NCBI GenBank assembly: GCA_033439255.1
Contig: CM065888.1
Location: 930,001-994,000 of the forward strand
DNA: 64,000 nucleotides
From: Hericium rajendrae
Lineage: Eukaryota > Basidiomycota > Agaricomycetes > Russulales > Hericiaceae
Reading direction: 5' to 3'
This document shows positions 1 to 10,255 of the stretch, in pieces. Every line of letters begins with the position of its first letter. Within the stretch, counting starts at the first letter, position 1. The translations under genes and the position numbers were made by a program. The notes below the pieces were generated by a model. It ran no database searches and had not been told where the DNA came from. It was given only the letters and a program-made list of their open reading frames with translations.

Positions 1-1474
1 GCCCTAAGCTAGGGGTTACATTGTACGGTCAATATTTCTGGTAAGCCGACCGACACTCTAACTAACTACCTAACCCCCTGTCCCGGATTAACATCCCGCA
101 CCCCCCTTGTGTTGAGGTGCTACAGACACGTGGTATGGACAAGTACAGTACAGTTCAGGAAGGTTCAAAAAGGAAAAACGTGCTATACGAGTGGTGGTCT
201 GACTATCGTACTACTCTCAACAGAATGATAAATGAATAGACTGGTGATAGTCATGAAATATTCAAAGATTGACAATGTTATAATATGATATATAGTCAAA
301 AATGATCAGATATTAGTAGTAATATTTAATCTAGTGTTCTGATTAGATTTATAATCTACATTGTTCTCTTATTGTATAATAAATATGTTAACATAGCATT
401 AAGTCTGTTATTAAAGCAGATGCACTATTAGTGATCTCATATAACTTTTTATAGTAGAGAGTCAGAGCCATCAGACAAGTATATGAAAAGATAACAATCT
501 AATAGTTTGATAAAAAATTACCATCAGATGAAAAGTACTAAGCCATAAAGCAATATTGTTAGATAGTACAAAGAGCTATAAGTATATGAAACAGTGAGTC
601 AAAACTTGAATAATCATAATGAGAGACATGATGACAATGAGTAAGATTTACAAGTGAGTAAGAAGGATATGTTATTGTAGAGAATAATATATAAATAAGT
701 AGTAGCAATATAAATATCAAGATGTTAGTAAAAATATAACACAATGTAAGATCTTATTTAAAAACTTTCTCTTTTTATATATCTAGTAATACTTGAGATT
801 TATATCAATGCAAGAAATTCCTGTCTTCAGAAGTCTTGAGCATAGATCAATTGAGTTTATTATATTTCTGAGTACTAGTAAGAATTATTTAATCCTATGT
901 CAATCTTTTAATTACAATCATATAGTAATCTACTGATTTAGTTGTAGTAATGCTAAGTTACGATTCCTTAGAATCGTTTACTCTAACCCGCTTTTCAACT
1001 CAAAAAAGATGACACCCAGCCAATGTAATGCCTTTTATAGTAATAATTTCTCACATCTTAAAGTAAGGTTGTAGGTTCGATTCTGGCAATTGTCATTTTT
1101 GTGATTTTAAATGTTTCTTAGAGATATCAGTCTACTAAATCAAATTTAATTAGTGTTAAACTATATGCATATGTAAATCAATGCTAGTCTTATTAGAACT
1201 GAAAGATTTTAGTATAAGAAAGTGCAAACTTGTTGAAATAACAGATAAACATATTTAATAGGATATTCTGCACCTTGTTATTGATGTAAGTGAGTGGTAT
1301 GTATGATAACATGATAAAGGCAAATTATACCTCCTCAGAACATTTTTTTCCATGAGAATAGGTTCAGAAATGACTGAGATATGAGCAAATCACTTCAAAA
1401 GATACCTTTGAGGAGAAGATCATAGTGATTGCATCATAGCGGTGCAATAAGTGGTGCTATTTACACGATAAAGA

Positions 1475-1513
1475 TACCGTTGGAAAGATCTGATTCATAC
1501 CTTTCCAACGGTA
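1475..1513. repeat. Perfect 13 bp inverted repeat (hairpin)
   Basis: TACCGTTGGAAAG at 1475-1487 is the exact reverse complement of CTTTCCAACGGTA at 1501-1513, with a 13 nt loop. It could be a short foldback relic of a transposon end. Nothing else identifies it. Confidence 0.7.
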
Positions 1514-1771
1514 TATTGTACAAGACGATCGGATATGTATTGAGAAAACGCGGTAGTGATTACTGAAGGGTTGGTGTTAGAGGTAGAGGCAAAGTTGTTG
1601 AGGCCATATCTTTTTATCGACTCATCCAATTGTAATGTACCTAGCATCATTGGAAAGGTATAATAAAGAACTTTCTGATGCAATCAAGGGACCGGTGATA
1701 TCTCCAGTATTTAAGGAGGTACACTCGAATTATCACAAAACCTCCTATTTGACTATTTTCAAGGTTTTACA

Positions 1772-1861
1772 TAATCCGCAGCACGGGCAAAATGACATAC
1801 TCCCATCCCCCTCATGATGTCATGGGACGGGAGTACGTCATTTTGCCCGTGCTGCGGATTA
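1772..1861. repeat. Long hairpin, about 38 bp arms
   Basis: The arm at about 1772-1809 pairs with 1824-1861 around a loop of about 14 nt, with only a few mismatches (the core GCAGCACGGGCAAAATGAC is conserved on both arms). The arms are GC-richer than the surrounding AT-rich sequence. It may be a foldback MITE or a transcribed hairpin. Confidence 0.75.
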
Positions 1862-2179
1862 CATAAGCGATTTATAAGCAGGAAAAAATCGAAAAAATCA
1901 TTCAAGTCTAGGGGCAAATCATCAAATCATCTGAGAATAGGCACATACTGAGTAGTGTAAAAAATCAGTAAAAATCGTCTTAATATGGCCATTGATAGTA
2001 CTATTCAGAAACACTTAAGTTTATGTTTATAGCTAGAGAATTGACAGAGATATAGCCAAATTACTGATTCAGACCCCTAGAAGGCAAAAATAAAATCAAT
2101 CTAGGCAACATACAACAGTTGACAGACTTTCAAAGGCCACACTTATGTACTTCATAAATGTAAACACAATTTTTGAGAA

Positions 2180-2225
2180 GTCACGTGCAACAGCGAGCCT
2201 GACCGGGCTCGCTGTTGCATGTGAC
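2180..2225. repeat. 20 bp-arm hairpin
   Basis: Positions 2180-2199 and 2206-2225 are reverse complements with one mismatch (CACGTG versus the complement of CATGTG) around a 6 nt loop. The arm core is CAACAGCGAGCC. It is GC-rich in an AT-rich setting, like the hairpin at 1772-1861. Confidence 0.75.
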
Positions 2226-2853
2226 CATTATTTTGTCATTAGTTCAACTCTTGCTGGTAACAAAGTTTAAAAATAAGAGATAAGTGTAAAACAATATACT
2301 TTGAAGATGGAGATCTTTGCAGTATTACAATACTAGTATATTCAATTCTCTGTTATCTTATCAATTCTGTGAGCATAACACTACAAAGTTAGAACAATTC
2401 AAAAGGAATCGTATTGCCGTGCAGAGCATCGGCCCTCTTCCCCCAAGTTAGTGAATAGTAGTCTCATAGTAGTACTGCTTTTGAATTAGTTGATCGTAGT
2501 CTTGTAGTAGTAGTAATCTTGAATTAGTCAGTAGTAGAAGTAATAGTCATCTCAGATCAGTTAATAGTAGCAAGATGTTTATTAGTCATTTTTAAGTGCT
2601 ATGCAAAATGTTTTCATCAATTAATGCAGATCACTTTTAAATAGAACATAGTTTAAGCTTGCAACTAAATATTTGCTTGAAGTCACATTATATACTGCTT
2701 CTTCATTATATGACATATTCAGTGTTTGATACAACTAAGTCAGATCTCACTATAAATTCAATAAGTGCATTGGACAAAGTCTCTCAAATCTCCATTATTG
2801 AAGGACTAGTTATAATTCACTGACTTAGCATATTTCTACCTGTAACATATATT

Positions 2854-3090
2854 TTACAGGTCTTCATCAGCATCTTCAACCATAGGGTCTTCATCATCAA
2901 CACCTGATTCCTCATCAGAGTCATCTCCAACAACTGATTCCTCATCAGAGACTAAGTCATGGATGTCAAATGTCTCACTCGATACAGCTGCAATGAGATC
3001 GTCTACTATCGATGGCCCGGAAGTGCAAAGTTTATTTGCACATGGTTCCCTCGAGCTCGTCAGCATGTTTCCCACCTTGAAACTTTGCAT
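2854..3090 (-). pseudogene. Possible 3' end of a gene with an acidic tail
   Basis: This is an open minus-strand frame of 78 codons ending in a strongly acidic tail (repeated DEES and DDED runs, terminal DADEDL). Such tails are common at the C-termini of fungal nuclear proteins. No complete upstream exon could be assembled. The opposite strand is also open and Ser-rich, so the coding strand is uncertain. It contains a 25 bp exact match, in inverted orientation, to the 3' part of the KDZ gene (10443-10467). It could be the remnant of a transposon-carried or host gene. Confidence 0.3.
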
Positions 3091-3587
3091 ACTTGTTTAA
3101 ATACATCTAAATACACATTCTCTGAAGTTGTGATTTTTTTCATCGAAGGGAAAGTGTGCTACGCTGGGGCCATTGAGCCCTTGCAAACCCCTGCCAGAGT
3201 CACGCAATGTCATGGTGGCTGCCGCGATGCCGCGATGAAGCATTGAAACTCCGATGCGTGGCTCGTGTCTGCTCGATGGTGATCTCGCTCGGAGCTCTCA
3301 CTACCAACTCGCGAGCTGCTTGCTACTCGTCTCTCTATACCCCATGGCTCTTGACACCATCGAGAATACGACTGAGCACGTCAATGTATCTGTATATCAC
3401 GACGACTCAGTCGACATTTCTCAGGTTTTAGTTGTACCCAAGTCCGCTATCGTGAAGCCTGTGGTAAGCAAGGTTTGTTTTTTGTGCCATTGAAAGCTGC
3501 TGACTCAGGTTACTACCATAGATGTTCTCTATCATACGCATGAAGGACTCAGTTGTTGAGGGAAAGCTCAAGCCCGTTACACCACAT

Positions 3588-4874
3588 TAGGAAAAACTGG
3601 AGTTTCACTAAATCAGATGATGTGCCTATAGAAGCATTGATGTGCCTATAGAAGCACTGATATAGATATAGAAGCACTGATGGTAGCTACCGGTGTTTTC
3701 CGGCTGATCCTGTAGCTCTTCTATTACATACTGTATGACTGCATTCAGGTCCCATAGCTTGTCTTGTCCTACCGTAGTCTCCTGTAGTTTTCTGTAGTGA
3801 CACTGTCTTTTTAATCCATTATATTGCTCAAAAGTCTTTCAAAAGTGATGTGAGGCTTGTATTTCATTATATGATCTGTCAGTTTTGATTACTAATGTGC
3901 TATCACCACTAGTGACATGTTATGCACACGTATGTGCCTCTAAGCAAGTCCTGCTCATACTGTGTGTCTGCATTTTTTTGCGGTTCCAAGGCAAGCAGGA
4001 AATAACTCAGAAAAAATGTGAGTGTATTAAAATACTCTTGACTAACACTTTTCAACAAGTCTAGGATAACACCCTTGCATAGATGACTTCAAGTAAAGGT
4101 ATGTGTGGCTGACGTTTTGACACCATAGATTTTGATGTTGTGCACCAAGCACTGCACCAATTTGCATGTATGTACATGCGTTCGAAAGCTACTGATTGTG
4201 CTTTCTGAAACACCAGAAATGTTGCCGGTGCGTTCACTCATTGTAAAGATATCCTCAAAACATATTCTTGCTGACAGTTTCAGAGATTCTGTTGTAGTGC
4301 CTCGAGTTTTTCACCCATCAGGGCGTACAATAACTCATTCGAAAGCTCTTGATGAGCTCCTTTAACGAGATAAAGATTTTCATGGTATGTCCAATATTTG
4401 TCATGATATATCCAATTTTCGCTCAAAGGGACGATTTTTAAATCTTCTTGGATCAGGTTGTGTAGGGCACCGTTCGAAAGCTACGCTCAACCGCGTTCAG
4501 GAATGTCTGAAACGTCAGCGGTGCGTGTTCTCGTTGTGAAGATATTCCAAAACTGCTGTTTGACCCCCATTTTCAGAGATTTTCCCACTGGTGCACGAGT
4601 TCTGCACCTAACATAGCGTATGAGGGCTTGTTTGGAAGCTATGAATAAGAACATTCAGATGAGCTAAAAATATATGTGGTGCGTGCAATATTCATAAAGT
4701 TATATCACTTTTTGTGTCTACTAAATGTCACTTATAGCATTCTGGCCATAGCGCCTTTAATATCCAACAGATCATGGCGTAAAAGGCATCGTTCGAAAGC
4801 GACGATTCGTTTGGCTCAGTCAGTACTAGGTACGTGTTAATCAGATGAAAACTGATGTTTGTAGCAGAGAAATG
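3588..4874 (+). repeat. Left arm of element A (1.29 kb inverted repeat)
   Basis: This arm pairs with 5928-7215. The only indel I noticed is a missing T near 4353 (three Ts here; four in the other arm and in element B). Near the tip are three units of about 20 bp around TATAGAAGCA (about 3618-3679). Further in, a motif around TTCGAAAGCT recurs near 4180, 4337, 4471, 4630 (as TTGGAAGCT) and 4791, spaced 134-161 bp. Confidence 0.85.
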
Positions 4875-5188
4875 CAGAACTCTCCAGGGGACCCGGATAC
4901 TCTCCCACGCTCCTTGCAGCTAAGGCGCACAACAGGGCAGAACACAGATGGCCATATCTGGCAATCTGATTTCTGCCAGCATTGGACAAGTGTAAGTCAG
5001 TGTAGAGTTCATATCTATAAACACTGAAGGAAAATTTGTAAGTAATGTAACTTGCAATGTTTTCATTTTTCGTGCAGGAGCCAGAAATCAGATTGCCAAA
5101 TATGGCAATCTGGTTTTTGCCTTTGGTGTTGTTTGGCCTCAGAATTTGCCAGCAGCGCGTCGTCTTTGCCACTCTTTCTAAGTCTCTT

Positions 5189-5286
5189 CTCTCTCACTCT
5201 CTCACTCTCTCACTCTCTCACTCTCTCACTCTCTCACTCTCTCACTCTCTCACTCTCTCACTCTCTCACTCTCTCACTCTCTCACT
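5189..5286. repeat. (CTCTCACT)n microsatellite in element A
   Basis: About twelve uninterrupted copies of the 8-mer CTCTCACT. Element B has about one unit fewer at the equivalent site. The tract is followed by GTAAGT at 5307 and a pyrimidine-rich run ending TTTTCAG at 5343. Confidence 0.9.
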
Positions 5287-5433
5287 TCTCTCCCTCTTGT
5301 TTTATTGTAAGTCTGTTATTCTTTTGTTCTCATCTCTTTTCAGGTTAGAAGGGTGTAAGAGAAGGCTACAAGAGTGATATTGGTACATTGTATGTATGTT
5401 TGTTTTTATTTTATTGGTTGTTTCAGCGCTGAC

Positions 5434-5715
5434 ATGCTTGCTCATCTGCCCCCTACCTGCCCGCTTGCCCACGCAACCATCCACATGCATGCCTGCCTGC
5501 TTGCCTGCTCACTTGCCTGATGGCTTGCCCGCTTGCCCAATGGCTTGTCTGCTTGCATGATGGCTTGCCTGCAATCTGCTTGCCTGCCTGCTCATCTGCA
5601 CACCTGCCTGCTCACCTATGTACCTTTCCACTTGTTCACATGCTCGTCTGCTCACCTGCTTGTTTGCATGCTCATCCACTCACCTGCTTGCATACATGTC
5701 CACCTGCTCACTCGC
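5434..5715. repeat. Degenerate TGCCTGCT / CACCTGCT minisatellite in element A
   Basis: Degenerate repeats of TTGCCTGC, TGCTCACC and TGGCTTGCC fill this interval and generate Cys/Leu/Ala/His-rich open frames that are compositional artefacts. The same block is present in element B. Confidence 0.8.
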
Positions 5716-5927
5716 ATGTCTGTCTGACCTATGTATGTACTACAGTAGAGGGGGCTGGTGTCTTATATCTGTGAGATGACAGCACAAGTGGCCTAATGTA
5801 GTATGGAGTAGTGATTAGCTAGCTCATGTTATGTAGTTATCCTTAAATAAAGTTTTTGAATGTTCTGATATATTGCAATTGAGTGAAATATAAGGATATC
5901 AACAGTTGTTTATACATTGAATTGCAT

Positions 5928-7215
5928 CATTTCTCTGCTACAAACATCAGTTTTCATCTGATTAACACGTACCTAGTACTGACTGAGCCAAACGAATCGT
6001 CGCTTTCGAACGATGCCTTTTACGCCATGATCTGTTGGATATTAAAGGCGCTATGGCCAGAATGCTATAAGTGACATTTAGTAGACACAAAAAGTGATAT
6101 AACTTTATGAATATTGCACGCACCACATATATTTTTAGCTCATCTGAATGTTCTTATTCATAGCTTCCAAACAAGCCCTCATACGCTATGTTAGGTGCAG
6201 AACTCGTGCACCAGTGGGAAAATCTCTGAAAATGGGGGTCAAACAGCAGTTTTGGAATATCTTCACAACGAGAACACGCACCGCTGACGTTTCAGACATT
6301 CCTGAACGCGGTTGAGCGTAGCTTTCGAACGGTGCCCTACACAACCTGATCCAAGAAGATTTAAAAATCGTCCCTTTGAGCGAAAATTGGATATATCATG
6401 ACAAATATTGGACATACCATGAAAATCTTTATCTCGTTAAAAGGAGCTCATCAAGAGCTTTCGAATGAGTTATTGTACGCCCTGATGGGTGAAAAACTCG
6501 AGGCACTACAACAGAATCTCTGAAACTGTCAGCAAGAATATGTTTTGAGGATATCTTTACAATGAGTGAACGCACCGGCAACATTTCTGGTGTTTCAGAA
6601 AGCACAATCAGTAGCTTTCGAACGCATGTACATACATGCAAATTGGTGCAGTGCTTGGTGCACAACATCAAAATCTATGGTGTCAAAACGTCAGCCACAC
6701 ATACCTTTACTTGAAGTCATCTATGCAAGGGTGTTATCCTAGACTTGTTGAAAAGTGTTAGTCAAGAGTATTTTAATACACTCACATTTTTTCTGAGTTA
6801 TTTCCTGCTTGCCTTGGAACCGCAAAAAAATGCAGACACACAGTATGAGCAGGACTTGCTTAGAGGCACATACGTGTGCATAACATGTCACTAGTGGTGA
6901 TAGCACATTAGTAATCAAAACTGACAGATCATATAATGAAATACAAGCCTCACATCACTTTTGAAAGACTTTTGAGCAATATAATGGATTAAAAAGACAG
7001 TGTCACTACAGAAAACTACAGGAGACTACGGTAGGACAAGACAAGCTATGGGACCTGAATGCAGTCATACAGTATGTAATAGAAGAGCTACAGGATCAGC
7101 CGGAAAACACCGGTAGCTACCATCAGTGCTTCTATATCTATATCAGTGCTTCTATAGGCACATCAATGCTTCTATAGGCACATCATCTGATTTAGTGAAA
7201 CTCCAGTTTTTCCTG
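5928..7215 (-). repeat. Right arm of element A (inverted copy)
   Basis: This is the reverse complement of 3588-4874 and near-identical to it. At the variable T-run it matches element B rather than its own partner arm, so it was probably copied from a B-like element. The junction at 5921-5931 (GCAT next to CATTTCTC) shows short overlapping homology with the original left-arm sequence (GCATTTCTC). Confidence 0.85.
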
Positions 7216-7529
7216 ATGCTAAGCTCATCGGCAGACACTCGAGGAAGTCTCTCGTCGAACTCATGGGCTGGGACAACCCTGACGACCTGATGTTTTTCAG
7301 CCCAAATCAAGTCTCGGCGCATACTGCTTTGACGAGTGGTGGTCCTCCTAGCTTCAAGGCCGAAGAAGACAAGGCTGAAGAAGACATCAAACCTGTGCTC
7401 AAGTGCGCTCGAGAGGACTAGTAACGGCAGCTGTATGCGCTTGCACGCTCGTGATTCAACTTGTTGTATTCTAGGTCTCTGTCAGGATTGTGTACTTTGT
7501 CCAACCATGTGTGTATATTGTACCGTATC

Positions 7530-7535
7530 AATAAA
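7530..7535 (+). terminator. AATAAA polyadenylation signal of the split gene
   Basis: AATAAA lies about 110 bp downstream of the TAG at 7419-7421, the expected place for the 3' end of the interrupted plus-strand gene. It sits just before the stop of the convergent pogo-like transposase. Confidence 0.45.
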
Positions 7536-7548
7536 AGATTACATTGAT

Positions 7549-9892
7549 CTATGACTGATAATATGAAAAATAGTTTGAAGAGCTTGCAGCAGGCTGCTGA
7601 TAGAAAGAATGCTGTGCGACAGAGCCTCCTGGAGCTGAAGTCAGAAACGGCGGCTCTTGCATAAAATATGGAGGGAGTGAATATGCTGTTGCAGCCGTGC
7701 TCCTTTCAATCAAGTTCTCATTGGACGTTGAAGGCATCGGCGCCACCGCAAGTCGGTTCTTGCCCTTACTGAACAAGGGTGCAAAACGGTTCTCGCTGCA
7801 CATGTCAGCATTCTCGGGGTCATCGAAAAACTCGCGGACTCTTGCTAGCAGGTCAGCGTGCTTGCCGTCCTCCGAGAGGTCCAGTGCCCAAGCTAAATCG
7901 CGCAACTCGGCAATCTTTTGCGACGAGAGGAGTGACTCAAATTGCAGCTCGTTGCAGCCAAGGTTAGCGCGACGAACACAGTGCTGTGCTTGTGCAAGTT
8001 CCTTTTTGCTGCGGTTCTCCTTCGTCCGTCGCTCGCGTTCTTCCCGTGCCTCTCGCTGCTTTCTGACTGTTTCTTGACCTTCAGGAGTACTGACAACATG
8101 AGACTCTGAGTTGATGGTGCGACCGTGACCTTGCTTATTTGTTTCGAGTTGAGGACTGTTTGCAAGCCAGTAATATGACCAGCGGCAAGGACAGCATGTG
8201 AAGTGCTTTCATCGCGTTGCCAACGAGAGATGTTGCGCTGTTCACGATAAGTCTCCGCCTTCGATTTCCAATACGAGATAATTAAGGCATCATCCCAGTC
8301 TTCGTCAGGTTGGAGTGGACTTGACAATGGATCATTGAATTGAGTCGAAAGCTGAGAGAGATCAGAGGAAGATGATGACTGAGTATGAGGCTGAGAGCAG
8401 GGAAGTCCAGCTGTTTGTGGCATGTCATCATCAAGGGAGGCACCAGTGGGCATGGTATCAATGTCTTCATCGTCAGAGAATGTCTTCATCGTCAGAGCTC
8501 TCATCAGAAGACGTCTCATGCGGTGAGTCCAAAACTGGCCCTTCTTGCACATCTCGGTCAGGATATTGTGCCCAATCAGGAACAGGATAGCCTTCCGGCA
8601 AATGGAGCTGTGTCAACGTGGAGATGCTCGGAGCAAAATCAGCAGCCGTAAAGATCTCCGGGGTGCAGTGCAGGTACAGTCCGCTCTCATCTATTGCAAT
8701 TCCAGCCTTTCGAAAAGCCTGTTCAATTGTTGTCTTCTTGAAGGCCTCTTTGCGAGCAATCATATACTCATGGACAACGTCCTTTGCCTTGAGAGATGAT
8801 CCTGTAGTCTGCAGGACGTACGAGCACCGAGCATTCCAGCTATTCTTCAGAGGCCCGAAAGCGCCAACATCACATGGCTGAAGATGATGAGTTGTATGAG
8901 GCTTAAGACAGAATAGGATAATGTTGTGACCCATTGCAGCATCAATCGTCTCCCAGGTGAGGTGCAAGCCATGGCCGTCATACATGAGCAAGATGAGAGA
9001 AGCCGGATCTGCATGCGCCTTGGCCTGAGGGATGAAATTTCGCGTGAACCACTCAACAAATAAATTGTCGTTCGTCCACCCATTTTCTGTTGTCGCAACC
9101 CTGTCGAGTCATCAGAAAAGCTCTTGAGCAAGAAGTAATAAAGCCTTACAGTATATCATCATCCTGTTCCTCAAACCAGCTCTCGCACATCTTAACACCG
9201 GAGAAGACAAAGCAAGGCTTGACCGGTGCAGTTCCATCAGCACAGACAGACTCGAGAATAGTCACGAGCTCTAAGTCATCACTCTTGATTTGATACTTGC
9301 TCTTGTCCTTGATGGCGAAGAAAAACTGTTCACCTGTCCCTTTGCGACCACCGCCAAGCTGAATACCAATTTCGTCCATGTTGTGAAAGTTACGACGTGG
9401 GATCTTGTGTAAGTCGATGATCTCTTGAAGTCGTTCGAAGTGCTGGTTGACAGACGTAAAATTGAAAGCCCGAGCGCGCTACGTATCAAGTCCAGAAGGG
9501 CGACCGAGAGTGCAATCGGGATGTCGTGCGAGAAAGCGATAGATCCAGCATCGTGAGGGCCGCTGTCCACAGAGTGCTTCAACTTTCGGAGAAATAGTCC
9601 GCTTCGAAAGTGGGATACCAGCATAGCCAAGAAACGTGATCCAGTTCACGAGAACGCCTTCCTGAGCCTCGTTCAAGAGCTGTTGGCGCATGTGTGCTTG
9701 CACTCGTGATTTGGTCCTGCCAGTAAACCGTCGCCAGATGTTGTAGTATTGCTTCGGTGCATTCAGGGACTTGGCAGCATGTGATGAGTTTCTGTATATG
9801 CCATTGCAAATGCCGTCGACAGCTTGATTGACGAGAGATTCATGAATCTGATACTTGCAGCTGCGTACTCGATAGGCTTTTGCTCTTGGCAT
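7549..9892 (-). pseudogene. Broken pogo/Tc1-like DDE transposase
   Basis: The N-terminal part (from ATG 9892, MPRAKAYRVRSCKYQ) is a helix-turn-helix/CENPB-like DNA-binding region ending near RFLARHPDCTLGRPSGLD. The DDE_1-type catalytic core follows, with Asp in MDEIGIQLGGGRKG, Asp in LMYDGHG and Asp in LQPCDVGAFGPLK. An intron (about 9079-9150) joins the second and third blocks. The C-terminal region has a basic coiled segment and a SAP-like helix pair (ELRDLAWALDLSEDGKHADL, near 7.9 kb). Lesions: an in-frame TAG at 9479-9481 where relatives have a residue before RARAFN; a perfect 19 bp tandem duplication at 8460-8497 that shifts the frame; and a further frame change between 7.9 and 8.15 kb that I cannot assign to an intron. 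This copy is probably dead. Confidence 0.8.
8460..8497. repeat. 19 bp perfect tandem duplication inside the transposase
   Basis: The 19-mer beginning AATGTCTTCATCG occurs twice in direct contact (8460-8478, 8479-8497). On the minus strand this doubles a stretch encoding SDDEDI and adds 19 bp. Removing one copy joins the upstream acidic tail frame to the downstream DTMPTGASLDDDMP frame. Confidence 0.85.
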
Positions 9893-10255
9893 GTCGGGGA
9901 GGCTTCCAATAGATATATAGTGTGATGATATTATAGGATAGAATAAGAGTATGGTCTATGGGGTATGTATAGGTTATGTGGGTATACGAGCATGATGTTC
10001 TGGGGCTCCAGCCTCAGTTTGTGTTCGAGATGACGGTCGACGGCGGCAATCTCGCACGTCCGAATCGAGCTGGGCGGAGTTCAAGCGGCGCTTAAATCAT
10101 GTCTGCAGCGTTGTCACGCCCGAGCTTGCAAAGGGCTCAAACCCAGAAAGCTCAGTATATTCTAGCTATACAACAGAGACAAAAGGGATATAATCGTTAA
10201 GTATCATGACATATCTTTTTTCTGTGCTCTCGAACGATTGAGAACCTGCTAAATC

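Larger units (their letters stand above)
1..2853. other. AT-rich region without recognisable genes
   Basis: This 2.85 kb stretch is strongly AT-rich and its open frames are short and of low complexity. I see no gene in it. It contains three separate hairpin-forming inverted repeats, listed individually. The first 120 bases are less AT-rich but show no telomeric repeat. It looks like decayed repeat sequence. Confidence 0.6.
3588..7215. mobile_element. TIR element A, rearranged into a 3.6 kb fold-back
   Basis: The left end reads TAGGAAAAACTGGAG and the right end is its complement ending CCTG. Both sides are flanked by AT (3586-3587 and 7216-7217), a possible 2 bp target duplication. Positions 3588-5927 match element B (14373-16704) almost perfectly. 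The proper right end is missing and is replaced by an inverted copy of the left 1.29 kb (5928-7215). The element encodes no transposase. Short open frames in the arms recur in all copies, for example an 80-codon one, and a 111-codon minus frame at 4837-5172 has two NQIA-containing repeats. I do not consider them proven proteins. It is probably a non-autonomous DNA transposon. Confidence 0.75.
3344..7421 (+). pseudogene. Host-like gene split by transposable element A
   Basis: The 5' part starts at ATG 3344 (MALDTIENTTEH). A probable intron runs from GTAAGC near 3464 to the TAG near 3521, and the frame continues as MFSIIRMKDSVVEG to the CAT at 3585-3587, where element A begins. The 3' part resumes at GCT 7218 (AKLIGRHSRKSLVELMGWD) and ends at TAG 7419-7421. 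A polyadenylation signal follows. Dropping the element and one AT target copy leaves a continuous frame of roughly 130 codons. The product is not recognised; it is small, hydrophilic and has a Lys/Glu-rich C-terminus. As it stands the gene should be inactive unless the element is spliced out or excised. Confidence 0.55.

Noticed and set aside
1-120. Telomere end suggested by CCCTAA and TAGGGG
   Set aside because: Only isolated occurrences, no tandem telomere repeat.
1074-1084. GGTTCGATTCT resembling a tRNA B box
   Set aside because: No A box at the right distance and no acceptor or anticodon stem could be folded around it.
5434-5715. Cys/Leu/Ala-rich small proteins in the minisatellites
   Set aside because: They follow directly from the TGCCTGCT repeat and have no start or exon context.
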